Origin: an uncultured Bacteroidales bacterium
GTDB lineage: Bacteria; Bacteroidota; Bacteroidia; Bacteroidales; Paludibacteraceae
DNA: 21,777 nucleotides
Assembly: GCA_937891905.1 (NCBI GenBank)
Contig: CALATT010000038.1
Span: 1 to 21,777 of the forward strand
Direction of reading: 5' to 3'
The translations under genes were made by a program, and so were the position numbers. This document shows, one piece after another, positions 1 through 7,218 of this stretch (the first letter of the stretch is position 1; each line of letters starts with the position of its first letter). Under the pieces are notes generated by a model. That model had not been told where the DNA came from, did not search any database, and was given only the letters and a program-made list of their open reading frames with translations.

Positions 1-320
1 TTTTTACTCTCGTCGCAGACGATTTAACAAATCGCTGCTGGGTTCTCACAAAAACACGCTTACGCTTACAAAAAAGCGTTCATTGCATTCACTTCAAAAA
101 CGGCAATGCTATTGCTAAATCAGGACGCTGCGCTACAGGACGGCGACAAGCGCCTATAGGACGCTGCGCTGTTAGAGGTTAGACCGCCTTGCGGCTGTTG
201 GAGGTTAGAACAATAAGGTCTTTAAGGTCCTTAGGGACTCTAAGGACGATGTACGAAGTATCGCTAAACCCCTAACCCCCTAATCGCTAATCGCTAATCG
301 TTGTGTAGGGAGTTATAATT
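1..320. repeat. Gene-poor region made of short direct and tandem word repeats
   Basis: No convincing gene is seen here. The 13-mer AGGACGCTGCGCT occurs at 122-134 and 158-170, with a related AGGACGGCG at 137. Heptamers of the form GTTRGAV occur at 171-177, 178-184, 197-203 and 204-210 and flank a small GC hairpin (CCGC/GCGG, 184-194). A 9-mer array follows at 210-245. Then come ATGTACG (249-255) with AAGTATC (256-262), and three exact tandem CTAATCG heptamers at 280-300. A hairpin with one bulged A (15-38, loop AAC) lies near the window edge. One + reading frame is open from base 3 to 180, but its translation resembles nothing I know and runs through the repeats. The region may be the 3' untranslated part of a gene outside the window. 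Confidence 0.7.
210..245 (-). repeat. Intergenic 9-nt tandem word array (CCTTARAGW family)
   Basis: Read on the minus strand, this is CCTTAGAGT (245-237), CCCTAAGGA (236-228), CCTTAAAGA (227-219), then a decaying CCTTATTGT (218-210). The same words in the same 9-nt phase form the in-frame array inside argS at 4709-4744. The match of both period and word makes common origin or a common generating process likely. This is a direct sequence observation; the mechanism is unknown. Confidence 0.85.
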
Positions 321-322
321 GG

Positions 323-348
323 AAAAAATCGCTGAAAGGCGGTTTTTT
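323..348. terminator. Rho-independent terminator hairpin, probably bidirectional
   Basis: Ten base pairs: six A (323-328) plus TCGC (329-332) pair with GCGG (339-342) plus six T (343-348), with one G-T wobble and loop TGAAAG. The A and T runs on either side allow termination in both directions. It lies directly upstream of the promoter at 350-380, so it insulates the walJ-argS operon from whatever is transcribed from the left. Confidence 0.75.
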
Positions 349-349
349 C

Positions 350-380
350 TTGCATATGTCATTTTTTTTTAGTATCTTTG
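350..380 (+). promoter_or_regulatory. Bacteroidota-type promoter of the walJ-like to argS operon
   Basis: The -33 element TTG (350-352) is 20 bp from TATCTTTG (373-380), which fits the Bacteroidota -7 consensus TAnnTTTG. The start codon at 397 is 16 nt beyond the -7 box, so a leader of roughly 10 nt is expected. There is no Shine-Dalgarno sequence; the leader is A/T-rich. The -33 region, CTTGCATATGTC, closely resembles CTTGCATATATC in the nadC promoter. Confidence 0.85.
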
Positions 381-396
381 CGGCGTAAATAGTAAT

Positions 397-1254
397 ATGG
401 AGGAAAACGGACTTATATTTCGGTGTTTAGCGAGCGGAAGTAGCGGAAATAGTTACTATCTGGGTACGCGTCGTCAGGGATTGCTGATAGACGCGGGTAT
501 CTCTGCGCGCCAGATACAGAAATGCTTGCGCGAGATAGGGTTGGACTTCCGTAATATAATGGGCGTATTAGTTACCCATGACCACGCAGATCATATCCGC
601 GCAGTGGGTACACTCGGCGAACGAGTACACCTGCCTATTTACACCACTGCAGAGATACACGGCGGTATAGACCGCAACTACGGCGTGCGTGAGAAACTGC
701 GTACCAGCAGGAAATATTTCGAGAAAGGACATGAGTGGGAGCTCTTTGGCTTTAAGATAAATACTTTTGGTATAGACCATGACTCTACTGATTGTTTGGG
801 TTATGCCATCGATTACGCAGGGCAGCGCTTTGTGATTATGACGGACTGCGGTAGTGTGAACGATGAGATGGAGCATTATATCAGCACAGCCAATCACTTG
901 GTGATAGAGGCTAACCATGACGAACATCTGCTACTCAATGGTCCTTATCCTACTTACCTCAAGCAGCGTATTCTTAGTCCACGAGGCCACCAAAGTAATG
1001 ATACATGTGGAGAATTATTAGTGCGTAACTACCACGAGGGGCTACGCAATGTATGGTTGTGCCATTTATCGCAAGAGAACAACGATCCTATCGTGGCTTT
1101 TGAAACAGTAAGTGCACATCTTGAGAAAATAGGTGTGGTGCCAGGAAAGAATATATTCCTCAAGACACTCGCACGCACCACTGCTGGCAAAGCATATACG
1201 CTCAATGAGCAAATATTACCACAAGAAGAATTAAACCCCAACGAGGAAAACTAA
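397..1254 (+). CDS. Metallo-beta-lactamase-fold hydrolase, WalJ/YycJ-like
   Basis: Cytoplasmic MBL-fold metallo-hydrolase of 285 aa. The metal-binding motif T-H-D-H-A-D-H is at residues 60-66. It is preceded by the N-terminal ASGSSGNS motif typical of the YycJ/WalJ branch, and further ligand-like segments follow (TDCG near 148, EANHD near 173, CHLSQEN near 224). There is no signal peptide. WalJ proteins of Firmicutes are linked to cell-wall and DNA-replication coordination and have been given exonuclease-like activity; the role in Bacteroidales is not settled, so only the fold is assigned with confidence. It is first in an operon with a GT2 enzyme, an M23 lipoprotein and argS. The start follows the promoter by 16 nt. 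Confidence 0.88.
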   Translation: MEENGLIFRCLASGSSGNSYYLGTRRQGLLIDAGISARQIQKCLREIGLDFRNIMGVLVTHDHADHIRAVGTLGERVHLPIYTTAEIHGGIDRNYGVREKLRTSRKYFEKGHEWELFGFKINTFGIDHDSTDCLGYAIDYAGQRFVIMTDCGSVNDEMEHYISTANHLVIEANHDEHLLLNGPYPTYLKQRILSPRGHQSNDTCGELLVRNYHEGLRNVWLCHLSQENNDPIVAFETVSAHLEKIGVVPGKNIFLKTLARTTAGKAYTLNEQILPQEELNPNEEN

Positions 1255-1266
1255 AATACAACGATT

Positions 1267-2004
1267 ATGGAACGATTGGTGATTATACCTACTTATAACG
1301 AGAAGGAGAATATTGAGTCAATCATCACAGCCGTGATGGAGTTGCCATTGGAATTTAATGTGCTGGTGATAGACGATGGTTCACCTGACGGTACTGCAGA
1401 GATAGTGAAAGAACTGATGGTTGGTTCTTATGCAGGACGCGTACACCTGGTGGAGCGCTCTGGCAAGCAAGGATTGGGTACGGCGTATATTGCTGGATTC
1501 AAATGGGCTATAGAGCACAAAGCCAATTATATCTTTGAGATGGATGCGGACTTTAGTCATAATCCAAACGACCTTCTTAAGTTGTACGATGCATGCGCGA
1601 ATAATGGTGCGCACTTGGCTATTGGTAGTCGCTATGTGACGGGCGTGAATGTGGTGAACTGGCCAATGGGACGCGTATTGATGAGCTATTTCGCGAGCAA
1701 ATATGTGCGCTTTATCTTGGGCGTGGATATCCATGACACCACTGCTGGATTTGTATGCTATAAGCGTCAACTGCTTGAGACAATAGAGTTGGATAAGATT
1801 CGCTTCAAAGGATATGCCTTCCAGATAGAGATGAAATTTACTGCATATAAATGTGGCGCGAAGATAATTGAAGTACCTATCGTCTTTATCAATCGTGTAT
1901 TGGGTACAAGCAAGATGAGCGGAGGTATCTTCTCAGAAGCACTACTGGGCGTTGTGAAACTCAAACTTAGCAGTTGGGTGCGCAAATATCCACAAGTGAA
2001 ATAG
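1267..2004 (+). CDS. GT2 glycosyltransferase, polyprenol monophosphomannose synthase-like
   Basis: 245-aa family 2 glycosyltransferase resembling dolichol/polyprenol-phosphate mannose synthase, which moves mannose from GDP-mannose to a lipid phosphate at the inner leaflet of the membrane. Visible motifs are VIDDGSPDGT (about 34-43, nucleotide binding), the metal-binding MDADFSHNP (92-100), GSRY (near 120) and DTTAGF (near 158). Unlike some homologues it has no C-terminal transmembrane segments, so it is the short soluble or peripheral form. It starts 12 nt after the upstream stop and ends one nt before the next ATG, so co-transcription is expected. The family is clear; sugar donor and lipid acceptor are inferred. 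The product could feed protein or glycan mannosylation. Confidence 0.88.
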   Translation: MERLVIIPTYNEKENIESIITAVMELPLEFNVLVIDDGSPDGTAEIVKELMVGSYAGRVHLVERSGKQGLGTAYIAGFKWAIEHKANYIFEMDADFSHNPNDLLKLYDACANNGAHLAIGSRYVTGVNVVNWPMGRVLMSYFASKYVRFILGVDIHDTTAGFVCYKRQLLETIELDKIRFKGYAFQIEMKFTAYKCGAKIIEVPIVFINRVLGTSKMSGGIFSEALLGVVKLKLSSWVRKYPQVK

Positions 2005-2005
2005 A

Positions 2006-3232
2006 ATGAAAAGATACCTATACATATTGTGCCTTTTGATGGCGGTGGTGAGTTGCCGTCGTGGCGATGCGGGGACTGCTAATGACGAGCAGGCCAAACC
2101 TGTGCGCTATGAATACGGACTGGCCATTGACTCCTTCCGCGTGGATACAGGTATAGTAGCGGAAGGGCAGACATTAGGGGCAATACTGAACCATTTAGGT
2201 GCAACCCATGCGCAGATCAATAAAGTGGGATTGCTCACACCAGGGCAGTTTGATGTGCGTCAAATGCGTGCAGGCAAGAAATACCTCGCACTCTACCGCG
2301 ATACATGCACAACGGATACACTGAACTGTGAGCGATTGCAATACTGGATATACCTGCCCGATGTGCGCCACGCAGTGCGGCTTGAATTGGGCGACTCTAT
2401 AGGTGTGGAGCATTGGGAGAAACCACTTGAGGTGAAAGAGTGCACAGCTGAGGCTGTGATTGAATCCAGCCTATGGAATGCGATGGTGAATAATGACCTG
2501 CCTGTGGAATTGGCTCTCGAACTGAGTGAGATATACGCATGGACGATAGACTTCTTTGCGCTCCAGCAAGGCGACTCTATCCGCGTGCATTACGATGAGC
2601 AATATGTGGATAGCATACGCGTGGGAATAGGTCAGATATATGCGTGCCATTTCTATCACGGTGGTAAGTGGCAAGAAGCATACTGGGTGGATTGGCAAGA
2701 TACGACGAAGAATGAACTTATCTGCCGTGGGTATTTTGATGAAGAAGGAAAGAGTCTGCGCAAGGCATTCCTCAAAGCGCCGCTCAACTACAAGCGTATC
2801 TCATCCCACTTTACCTATGCGCGCAAGCACCCTGTTTATAAGATTGTTCGCCCACATACAGGTGTGGACTATGCGGCACCAGCCGGTACACCCGTGGTGA
2901 GTATAGGTGATGGTACAGTAGTGGAAAAGCGATACAAAGGACAAGCAGGCAATATGGTCAAGATTCGCCATAATAGCACCTATAGCACCGCCTATCTGCA
3001 CCTTAGTAAGTTTGGCAAAATAGCTGTGGGGCAACGCGTGAGTCAGGGACAGGTGATCGGCTATGTGGGCTCAACAGGTGCCAGCACAGGTCCACACCTC
3101 GATTTCCGCGTATGGAAGAATGGAACGCCCATCAATCCACTCAAGATGGAGAGTCCACCTGTGGAACCTATCCCAAATGAATACAAAGCACAGTTTGATA
3201 GTATAGTAGCAATAGAAAAAACAAAATTATGA
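2006..3232 (+). CDS. MepM/Csd3-like M23 peptidase, lipoprotein, with altered zinc ligand
   Basis: 408-aa lipoprotein: the signal peptide ends in a lipobox with Cys17 (MAVVSC). Residues 40-85 look like the OapA/LysM-like N-terminal domain of YebA/MepM and Csd3 proteins, which cut peptidoglycan cross-links during wall growth. The C-terminal M23 domain holds HTGVD (His284, Asp288) and HLS (His332). The last motif, canonically HLH, is HLD here (His364, Asp366), so the third zinc ligand is Asp instead of His. From memory this substitution occurs in other Bacteroidota homologues, so it may be a family trait and not decay. Activity is therefore uncertain: either hydrolase with His/Asp/Asp zinc, or a regulatory non-enzymatic protein. 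The gene overlaps argS by 4 nt (ATGA). Confidence 0.88.
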   Translation: MKRYLYILCLLMAVVSCRRGDAGTANDEQAKPVRYEYGLAIDSFRVDTGIVAEGQTLGAILNHLGATHAQINKVGLLTPGQFDVRQMRAGKKYLALYRDTCTTDTLNCERLQYWIYLPDVRHAVRLELGDSIGVEHWEKPLEVKECTAEAVIESSLWNAMVNNDLPVELALELSEIYAWTIDFFALQQGDSIRVHYDEQYVDSIRVGIGQIYACHFYHGGKWQEAYWVDWQDTTKNELICRGYFDEEGKSLRKAFLKAPLNYKRISSHFTYARKHPVYKIVRPHTGVDYAAPAGTPVVSIGDGTVVEKRYKGQAGNMVKIRHNSTYSTAYLHLSKFGKIAVGQRVSQGQVIGYVGSTGASTGPHLDFRVWKNGTPINPLKMESPPVEPIPNEYKAQFDSIVAIEKTKL

Positions 3233-5016
3233 CACTCGAGAATATAGTAACTCAATTAACCAAAGATGCTGTAAAAGCATTATATAATATTGATTGCACT
3301 GATGCGCAAGTGCAACTGCAAAAAACCCGCGCAGAGTTTGAAGGAAACATCACATTAGTGGTGTTCCCATTCGTTAAGATGGCACGCAAAGCACCACAGA
3401 TGGTGGCAGCAGAAGTGGGTGAATGGATGGCAACGAATGCAGCCCATTTGGTGGCTAAATACAATGCAGTGCAAGGATTTTTGAATCTCTCGATAGCTGA
3501 TTCCTTCTGGATTGAGCAGTTGCAAGCTATTGATGCTGAGGCTGAATATGGTAAGCAACCTGACCGCAATCAACTCATGATGGTGGAGTACTCTTCGCCA
3601 AACACCAATAAACCACTGCACCTCGGTCATGTGCGTAATAACCTTCTTGGTTATTCAGTGGCTAAGATACAAGAGGCGAATGGATGGAATGTGGTGAAGA
3701 CCAATATCGTTAACGACCGTGGTATTCATATCTGTAAGTCTATGTTGGCTTGGCTTAAGTTTGGTAATGGCGAGACACCAGAGACAAGCGGTAAGAAGGG
3801 CGATCACCTCATTGGTGATTACTATGTGCGCTTTGATGTGGAGTACAAGAAGCAAGTGAAAGAACTGATGGAGGCTGGCAAGGACGAAGAGACGGCTAAG
3901 CGCGAGGCTCCACTCATGCAAGAAGCACAAGCTATGTTGCGCAAATGGGAGGCTAATGACCCTGAGGTACGCGCCTTGTGGGAGAAAATGAACGAATGGG
4001 TATATGCCGGATTTGATGAGACATACCAGCGAATGGGCGTATCATTCGATAAGATTTACTACGAATCAACAACCTATTTGGAGGGTAAGTCCGAAGTAGA
4101 GAAGGGTTTGGCGGCTGGCGAATTCTACCGCCGCGAAGATGGTTCTGTATGGGCTAACCTTGAGAAGGATGGTTTGGATGAGAAACTACTCCTTCGCTCT
4201 GATGGCACTTCTGTATATATGACACAAGATATAGGTACTGCCAAACTGCGCTACCAAGACTACCCAATCAATAAAATGGTATATGTGGTAGGTAATGAGC
4301 AAGAGTATCACTTCAAGGTTCTCTCTATCTTATTAGACCGCCTTGGATTCCCATTCGGCAAAGAATTGGTGCACTTCTCGTACGGTATGGTGGAATTGCC
4401 TAATGGTAAGATGAAGAGTCGCGAAGGAACAGTGGTGGACGCAGATGATTTGATGGATAAGATGGTGAGCGATGCGAAGGAGATTAGCAAGGATAAGGTT
4501 AATACGCTCCAAGGCATCACAGAAGAGGAAGCCAATGAGATTGCACGCAAAGTAGGATTAGGCGCACTTAAATACTTTATCCTGAAAGTGGACCCACGCA
4601 AGAATATGCTCTTCAACCCCGCTGAGTCTATTGATTTTAATGGTAATACAGGTCCATTCATTCAATACACCTACGCGCGTATCAAGTCCGTTCTTCGCAA
4701 AGCGGAATCCTTAGAGTCCTTAAAGACCTTAGAGACCTTAAAGACTATAGAGGAGAAAGAGCTTGCACTTATTCAGCGCTTGTGTGATTATCCAGCTACG
4801 GTGCGTGCTGCTGGCGATGAGTTCTCGCCCGCGATCCTATGTAATTACGCGTACGCACTCGCGTGTGACTTCAACTCATTCTATCACGATTTGAGCATCC
4901 TCAATGAACCTGATGCACATAAACGCGCATTGCGCTTGCTGCTTGCAAAGAATGTAGCGAAGGTGCTCAATGCTGCAATGGCACTCCTCGGTATCGAGAT
5001 GCCAGAGAGAATGTAG
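3229..5016 (+). CDS. argS: Arginyl-tRNA synthetase
   Basis: Class I synthetase of 595 aa, the usual length, charging tRNA-Arg in the cytoplasm. In order: N-terminal Add1-like domain (about 1-95), HIGH-type motif HLGH (131-134), KMSKS-equivalent KMKSR (394-398), conserved NTGPFIQYTYARI (about 475-487), then a C-terminal DALR anticodon-binding domain ending near the stop. Oddly, the linker between catalytic and anticodon domains (residues about 494-506) is encoded by four tandem 9-mers, giving S-L-E-S-L-K-T-L-E-T-L-K. The same 9-mer words occur in the intergenic array at 210-245. Reading frame and domains are intact, so function is expected. The start overlaps the upstream stop (ATGA) and has an A-rich, SD-less upstream region. 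Confidence 0.97.
   Translation: MTLENIVTQLTKDAVKALYNIDCTDAQVQLQKTRAEFEGNITLVVFPFVKMARKAPQMVAAEVGEWMATNAAHLVAKYNAVQGFLNLSIADSFWIEQLQAIDAEAEYGKQPDRNQLMMVEYSSPNTNKPLHLGHVRNNLLGYSVAKIQEANGWNVVKTNIVNDRGIHICKSMLAWLKFGNGETPETSGKKGDHLIGDYYVRFDVEYKKQVKELMEAGKDEETAKREAPLMQEAQAMLRKWEANDPEVRALWEKMNEWVYAGFDETYQRMGVSFDKIYYESTTYLEGKSEVEKGLAAGEFYRREDGSVWANLEKDGLDEKLLLRSDGTSVYMTQDIGTAKLRYQDYPINKMVYVVGNEQEYHFKVLSILLDRLGFPFGKELVHFSYGMVELPNGKMKSREGTVVDADDLMDKMVSDAKEISKDKVNTLQGITEEEANEIARKVGLGALKYFILKVDPRKNMLFNPAESIDFNGNTGPFIQYTYARIKSVLRKAESLESLKTLETLKTIEEKELALIQRLCDYPATVRAAGDEFSPAILCNYAYALACDFNSFYHDLSILNEPDAHKRALRLLLAKNVAKVLNAAMALLGIEMPERM
4709..4744 (+). repeat. In-frame 9-nt tandem array inside argS linker
   Basis: Four consecutive 9-mers: CCTTAGAGT, CCTTAAAGA, CCTTAGAGA, CCTTAAAGA. 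They also read as two 18-mers with one mismatch. Being a multiple of three, the array keeps frame and encodes an alternating Leu/charged helix-prone linker. The words match the intergenic array at 210-245 (opposite strand) in sequence and phase. Confidence 0.9.
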
Positions 5017-5020
5017 AGTT

Positions 5021-5076
5021 ATTTACGAAGTACGATTTACGATGTACGATTTAGGATTTACGAAGTACGATTTAGG
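5021..5076 (+). repeat. Eight-copy heptamer array after argS
   Basis: Starting 4 nt after the argS stop there are eight contiguous heptamers: ATTTACG, AAGTACG, ATTTACG, ATGTACG, ATTTAGG, ATTTACG, AAGTACG, ATTTAGG, then a decayed ATTTTAA. The consensus is A-W-K-T-A-S-G. The words ATGTACG and AAGTA also occur in tandem at 249-260. It lies in the 3' region between argS and its terminator. Confidence 0.9.
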
Positions 5077-5108
5077 ATTTTAATCGTTCTGCTATGATAC
5101 TAAAAAGA

Positions 5109-5135
5109 AGAGCGGGTCACAATGTGACTCGCTCT
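5109..5135. terminator. Bidirectional terminator between argS and rpsA
   Basis: A 12-bp stem, left arm AGAGCGGGTCAC (5109-5120) and right arm GTGACTCGCTCT (5124-5135), with one G-T wobble and loop AAT. The + side is followed by TTCATTTC and the - side by a T-rich run (rc of AAAAAG, 5102-5107). It sits midway between convergent argS and rpsA and can end both transcripts. Confidence 0.85.
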
Positions 5136-5147
5136 TTCATTTCTATT

Positions 5148-5187
5148 ATTCGTTAACTCCTTAATTCATTAATTCGTTAACTCGTTC
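5148..5187. repeat. Five-copy octamer array downstream of rpsA
   Basis: Five contiguous octamers: ATTCGTTA, ACTCCTTA, ATTCATTA, ATTCGTTA, ACTCGTTC, ending 8 nt before the rpsA stop codon. The period is 8 nt, unlike the 7-nt array 70 bp away across the terminator. No protein is encoded. Confidence 0.85.
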
Positions 5188-5195
5188 AACGCAGA

Positions 5196-6995
5196 TTACT
5201 CAGCGTCCTCTTTCTTAGCTGCTTTCTTGGTAGCTTTCTTAGCTGGTTTCTCTTCAGCCTCCATAGAAGCCTTGAGGTCAGCCAATACGCTCAAGTCACC
5301 AAGAGTAGTCTTCTCAACCTTAGGCATTTCTACCTGTGGTTCAGCGGCTTTCTTAGCTGGCTTAGCAGGAGCCTCTTTGCGCTCCTCCCATGTGCGGAGG
5401 TGGCTAACGAGGATACGCTTAGCGTCACGGTTGAACTCGATTACCTTGAAGCTCAAAGTATCACCTACTGCAGAAGCGCTCTTGTCTTCTTTTTGCATGT
5501 GGCGGCTGGTGCAGAAACCTTCTACGCCATCCTCGAGGCAAACAACAGCGCCCTTATCGTTGAGCTCTACGATCTTGCCTTCTACGATAGTGTCCACACC
5601 GAACTTAGCCTCTAATTCCTCCCAAGGATTCTCCTCGAGTTGCTTGTGACCAAGGCTCAAGCGGCGGTTAGCAGCATCGATATCGAGAACGATAACCTCG
5701 ATTTGTGCACCGATTTGTGTGAACTCATTTGGATGTTTGATTTTCTTGGTCCAGCTGAGGTCGCTGATGTGGATGAGACCATCTACACCTTCTTCAATCT
5801 CAACGAATACGCCGAAGTTAGTGAAGTTGCGAACCTTAGCGAAGTGGCGAGTACCTACAGCGTACTTGGTGTCCACATTAGCCCATGGGTCGTCTTTGAG
5901 TTGCTTGATGCCGAGAGACATCTTGCGCTCAGCGCGGTCGAGGGTTAAGATAACTGCCTCTACTTCGTCGCCTACCTTCAAGAAGTCATTAGCGCTGCGG
6001 AGGTGTTGGCTCCAGCTCATCTCGCTAACATGCACAAGACCTTCAACGCCTTCTGCTATTTCTACGAATGCTCCGTAATCAGCCATCACAACTACTTTAC
6101 CTTTCACTTTGTCGCCTACCTTGAGTTCTGCATCAAGTGCATCCCATGGATGAGCAGAGAGTTGCTTCAAACCGAGAGCGATACGCTTCTTGTCCTCATC
6201 GAAGTCAAGGATAACAACATTGATCTTTTGATCGAGCTGAACGATCTCTTTTGGATCATTCACGCGGCCCCAGCTGAGGTCTGTGATGTGGATAAGACCG
6301 TCAACGCCACCGAGGTCGATGAATACACCGTAGTTGGTGATGTTCTTAACGATACCCTCGAGTACTTGACCTTTCTCAAGCTTAGCCACGATCTCTTTCT
6401 TTTGTGCCTCGAGCTCAGCCTCGATAAGTGCTTTGTGGCTAACAACAACATTACGGAAGTCAGGGTTGAGCTTAACAATCTTGAATTCCATTGTTTTACC
6501 AACGAGCACATCGTAGTCACGAACTGGCTTAACATCGATTTGGCTACCTGGGAGGAATGCTTCCATACCCAATACATCAACAATCATACCGCCTTTAGAG
6601 CGCCATTTGATGTAACCGGTAACGATCTCGCCATTGTTGAATGCTTCGTTAACGCGATCCCAAGCACGAGATGCGCGTGCCTCTTTGTGAGAAAGAACCA
6701 ACTGACCTTTCTTGTCCTCTTGGCTCTGGATGTACACCTCTACTTTATCGCCTACCTTAAGCTCTGGATTGTAGCGGAACTCAGCAGCTGGAACGATACC
6801 GTCTGACTTGTAACCTACATTAACAACAACCTCGCGCTTGTTGATAGTGATAACTGTACCCTCAACAACCTCGTTGTCCTTGATAGCATTGAGAGTTTCG
6901 TTGTACTTAGATGTTTCTACTTCGTTTTTTGTGCCTTGCATTTGCGCTTCATAGGCATCCCAGTCGAAGTTCTGGAGTGATAAATTTTCTGCCAT
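5196..6995 (-). CDS. rpsA: 30S ribosomal protein S1
   Basis: 599-aa S1 protein, which helps mRNA bind the ribosome. Six S1 (OB-fold) repeats are visible. The first two are divergent; repeats 3-5 carry the typical YGVFI/YGAFV/FGVFV then DGLIH/EGLVH/DGLIH pattern; the sixth is weaker. The C-terminus ends in an Ala/Lys-rich tail (KKATKKAAKKEDAE). I chose the ATG at 6993-6995 (MAENLSLQNF) over a possible extension to 7034: the extension has no S1 similarity, and family members start with this short acidic N-terminus. It has its own promoter with a leader of about 130 nt. Its transcript converges on argS at a shared terminator. Confidence 0.95.
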   Translation of the reverse strand: MAENLSLQNFDWDAYEAQMQGTKNEVETSKYNETLNAIKDNEVVEGTVITINKREVVVNVGYKSDGIVPAAEFRYNPELKVGDKVEVYIQSQEDKKGQLVLSHKEARASRAWDRVNEAFNNGEIVTGYIKWRSKGGMIVDVLGMEAFLPGSQIDVKPVRDYDVLVGKTMEFKIVKLNPDFRNVVVSHKALIEAELEAQKKEIVAKLEKGQVLEGIVKNITNYGVFIDLGGVDGLIHITDLSWGRVNDPKEIVQLDQKINVVILDFDEDKKRIALGLKQLSAHPWDALDAELKVGDKVKGKVVVMADYGAFVEIAEGVEGLVHVSEMSWSQHLRSANDFLKVGDEVEAVILTLDRAERKMSLGIKQLKDDPWANVDTKYAVGTRHFAKVRNFTNFGVFVEIEEGVDGLIHISDLSWTKKIKHPNEFTQIGAQIEVIVLDIDAANRRLSLGHKQLEENPWEELEAKFGVDTIVEGKIVELNDKGAVVCLEDGVEGFCTSRHMQKEDKSASAVGDTLSFKVIEFNRDAKRILVSHLRTWEERKEAPAKPAKKAAEPQVEMPKVEKTTLGDLSVLADLKASMEAEEKPAKKATKKAAKKEDAE

Positions 6996-7113
6996 AATGG
7001 TAGATAATGGGTGTGCTGCGCACCGTGATAGCATTACATATGTTCCTCGAAAAACGAAGGTGTAACGATGGTGCCTCGCACTTTAAAGGGTTAAACAATA
7101 GGGTTAATTATAT

Positions 7114-7132
7114 GCTTTTTCACAGAAAAAGC
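7114..7132 (-). promoter_or_regulatory. Perfect hairpin at the 5' end of the rpsA leader
   Basis: GCTTTTT (7114-7120) and AAAAAGC (7126-7132) form a perfect 7-bp stem with a 5-nt loop. The rpsA -7 box ends at 7136, so the expected mRNA start lies at or just before this hairpin. The remaining leader, down to 6996, could also pair GCACC (7070-7074 region) with GGTGC near 7019-7023. S1 autoregulates its own translation in E. coli; whether this leader does so here is inference. Confidence 0.4.
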
Positions 7133-7135
7133 GTG

Positions 7136-7166
7136 CAAAGGTACAAAAATATTTTGATATGTGCAA
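7136..7166 (-). promoter_or_regulatory. rpsA promoter, interlocked with a divergent promoter
   Basis: Read on the minus strand: TTG (7166-7164), 20-bp spacer, TACCTTTG (7143-7136), matching the Bacteroidota consensus. It overlaps the + promoter at 7154-7183 over 13 bp, so the two cannot be bound by polymerase at the same time in the usual way. Confidence 0.85.
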
Positions 7167-7183
7167 TTTTTTTTGTACTTTTG
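7154..7183 (+). promoter_or_regulatory. Promoter of the 7219-9986 operon, interlocked with rpsA promoter
   Basis: TTG (7154-7156), 19-bp spacer, TACTTTTG (7176-7183). The start codon at 7219 is 35 nt beyond the -7 box. The two opposing TTG boxes are offset by 10 bp, about one helical turn, and the outer -7 boxes span exactly 48 bp (7136-7183). The nadC divergent pair has the same 48-bp span. Confidence 0.8.
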
Positions 7184-7218
7184 TACTCGATTTTTTGTAA
7201 AATATAAATTATACCCCA

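Noticed and set aside
15..38. Bulged hairpin as a terminator
   Set aside because: The stem is good (10 bp, one bulged A) but no T-run follows on either strand.
3..180. Open + frame from the window edge as a possible upstream gene end
   Set aside because: The translation is unrecognisable and passes through the direct repeats; it could be a gene tail but cannot be supported.
6003..6806. 267-aa open frame opposite rpsA on the + strand
   Set aside because: It lies wholly inside the certain rpsA gene, has no start context or domain, and long antisense frames are expected opposite genes with this codon use.
6996..7034. 13-residue N-terminal extension of RpsA
   Set aside because: No S1-family similarity; the inner ATG gives the usual N-terminus.
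7031..7045. AUG-UAA minimal open frame in the rpsA leader as a regulatory upstream ORF
   Set aside because: A start-stop pair is too short to support without ribosome data.
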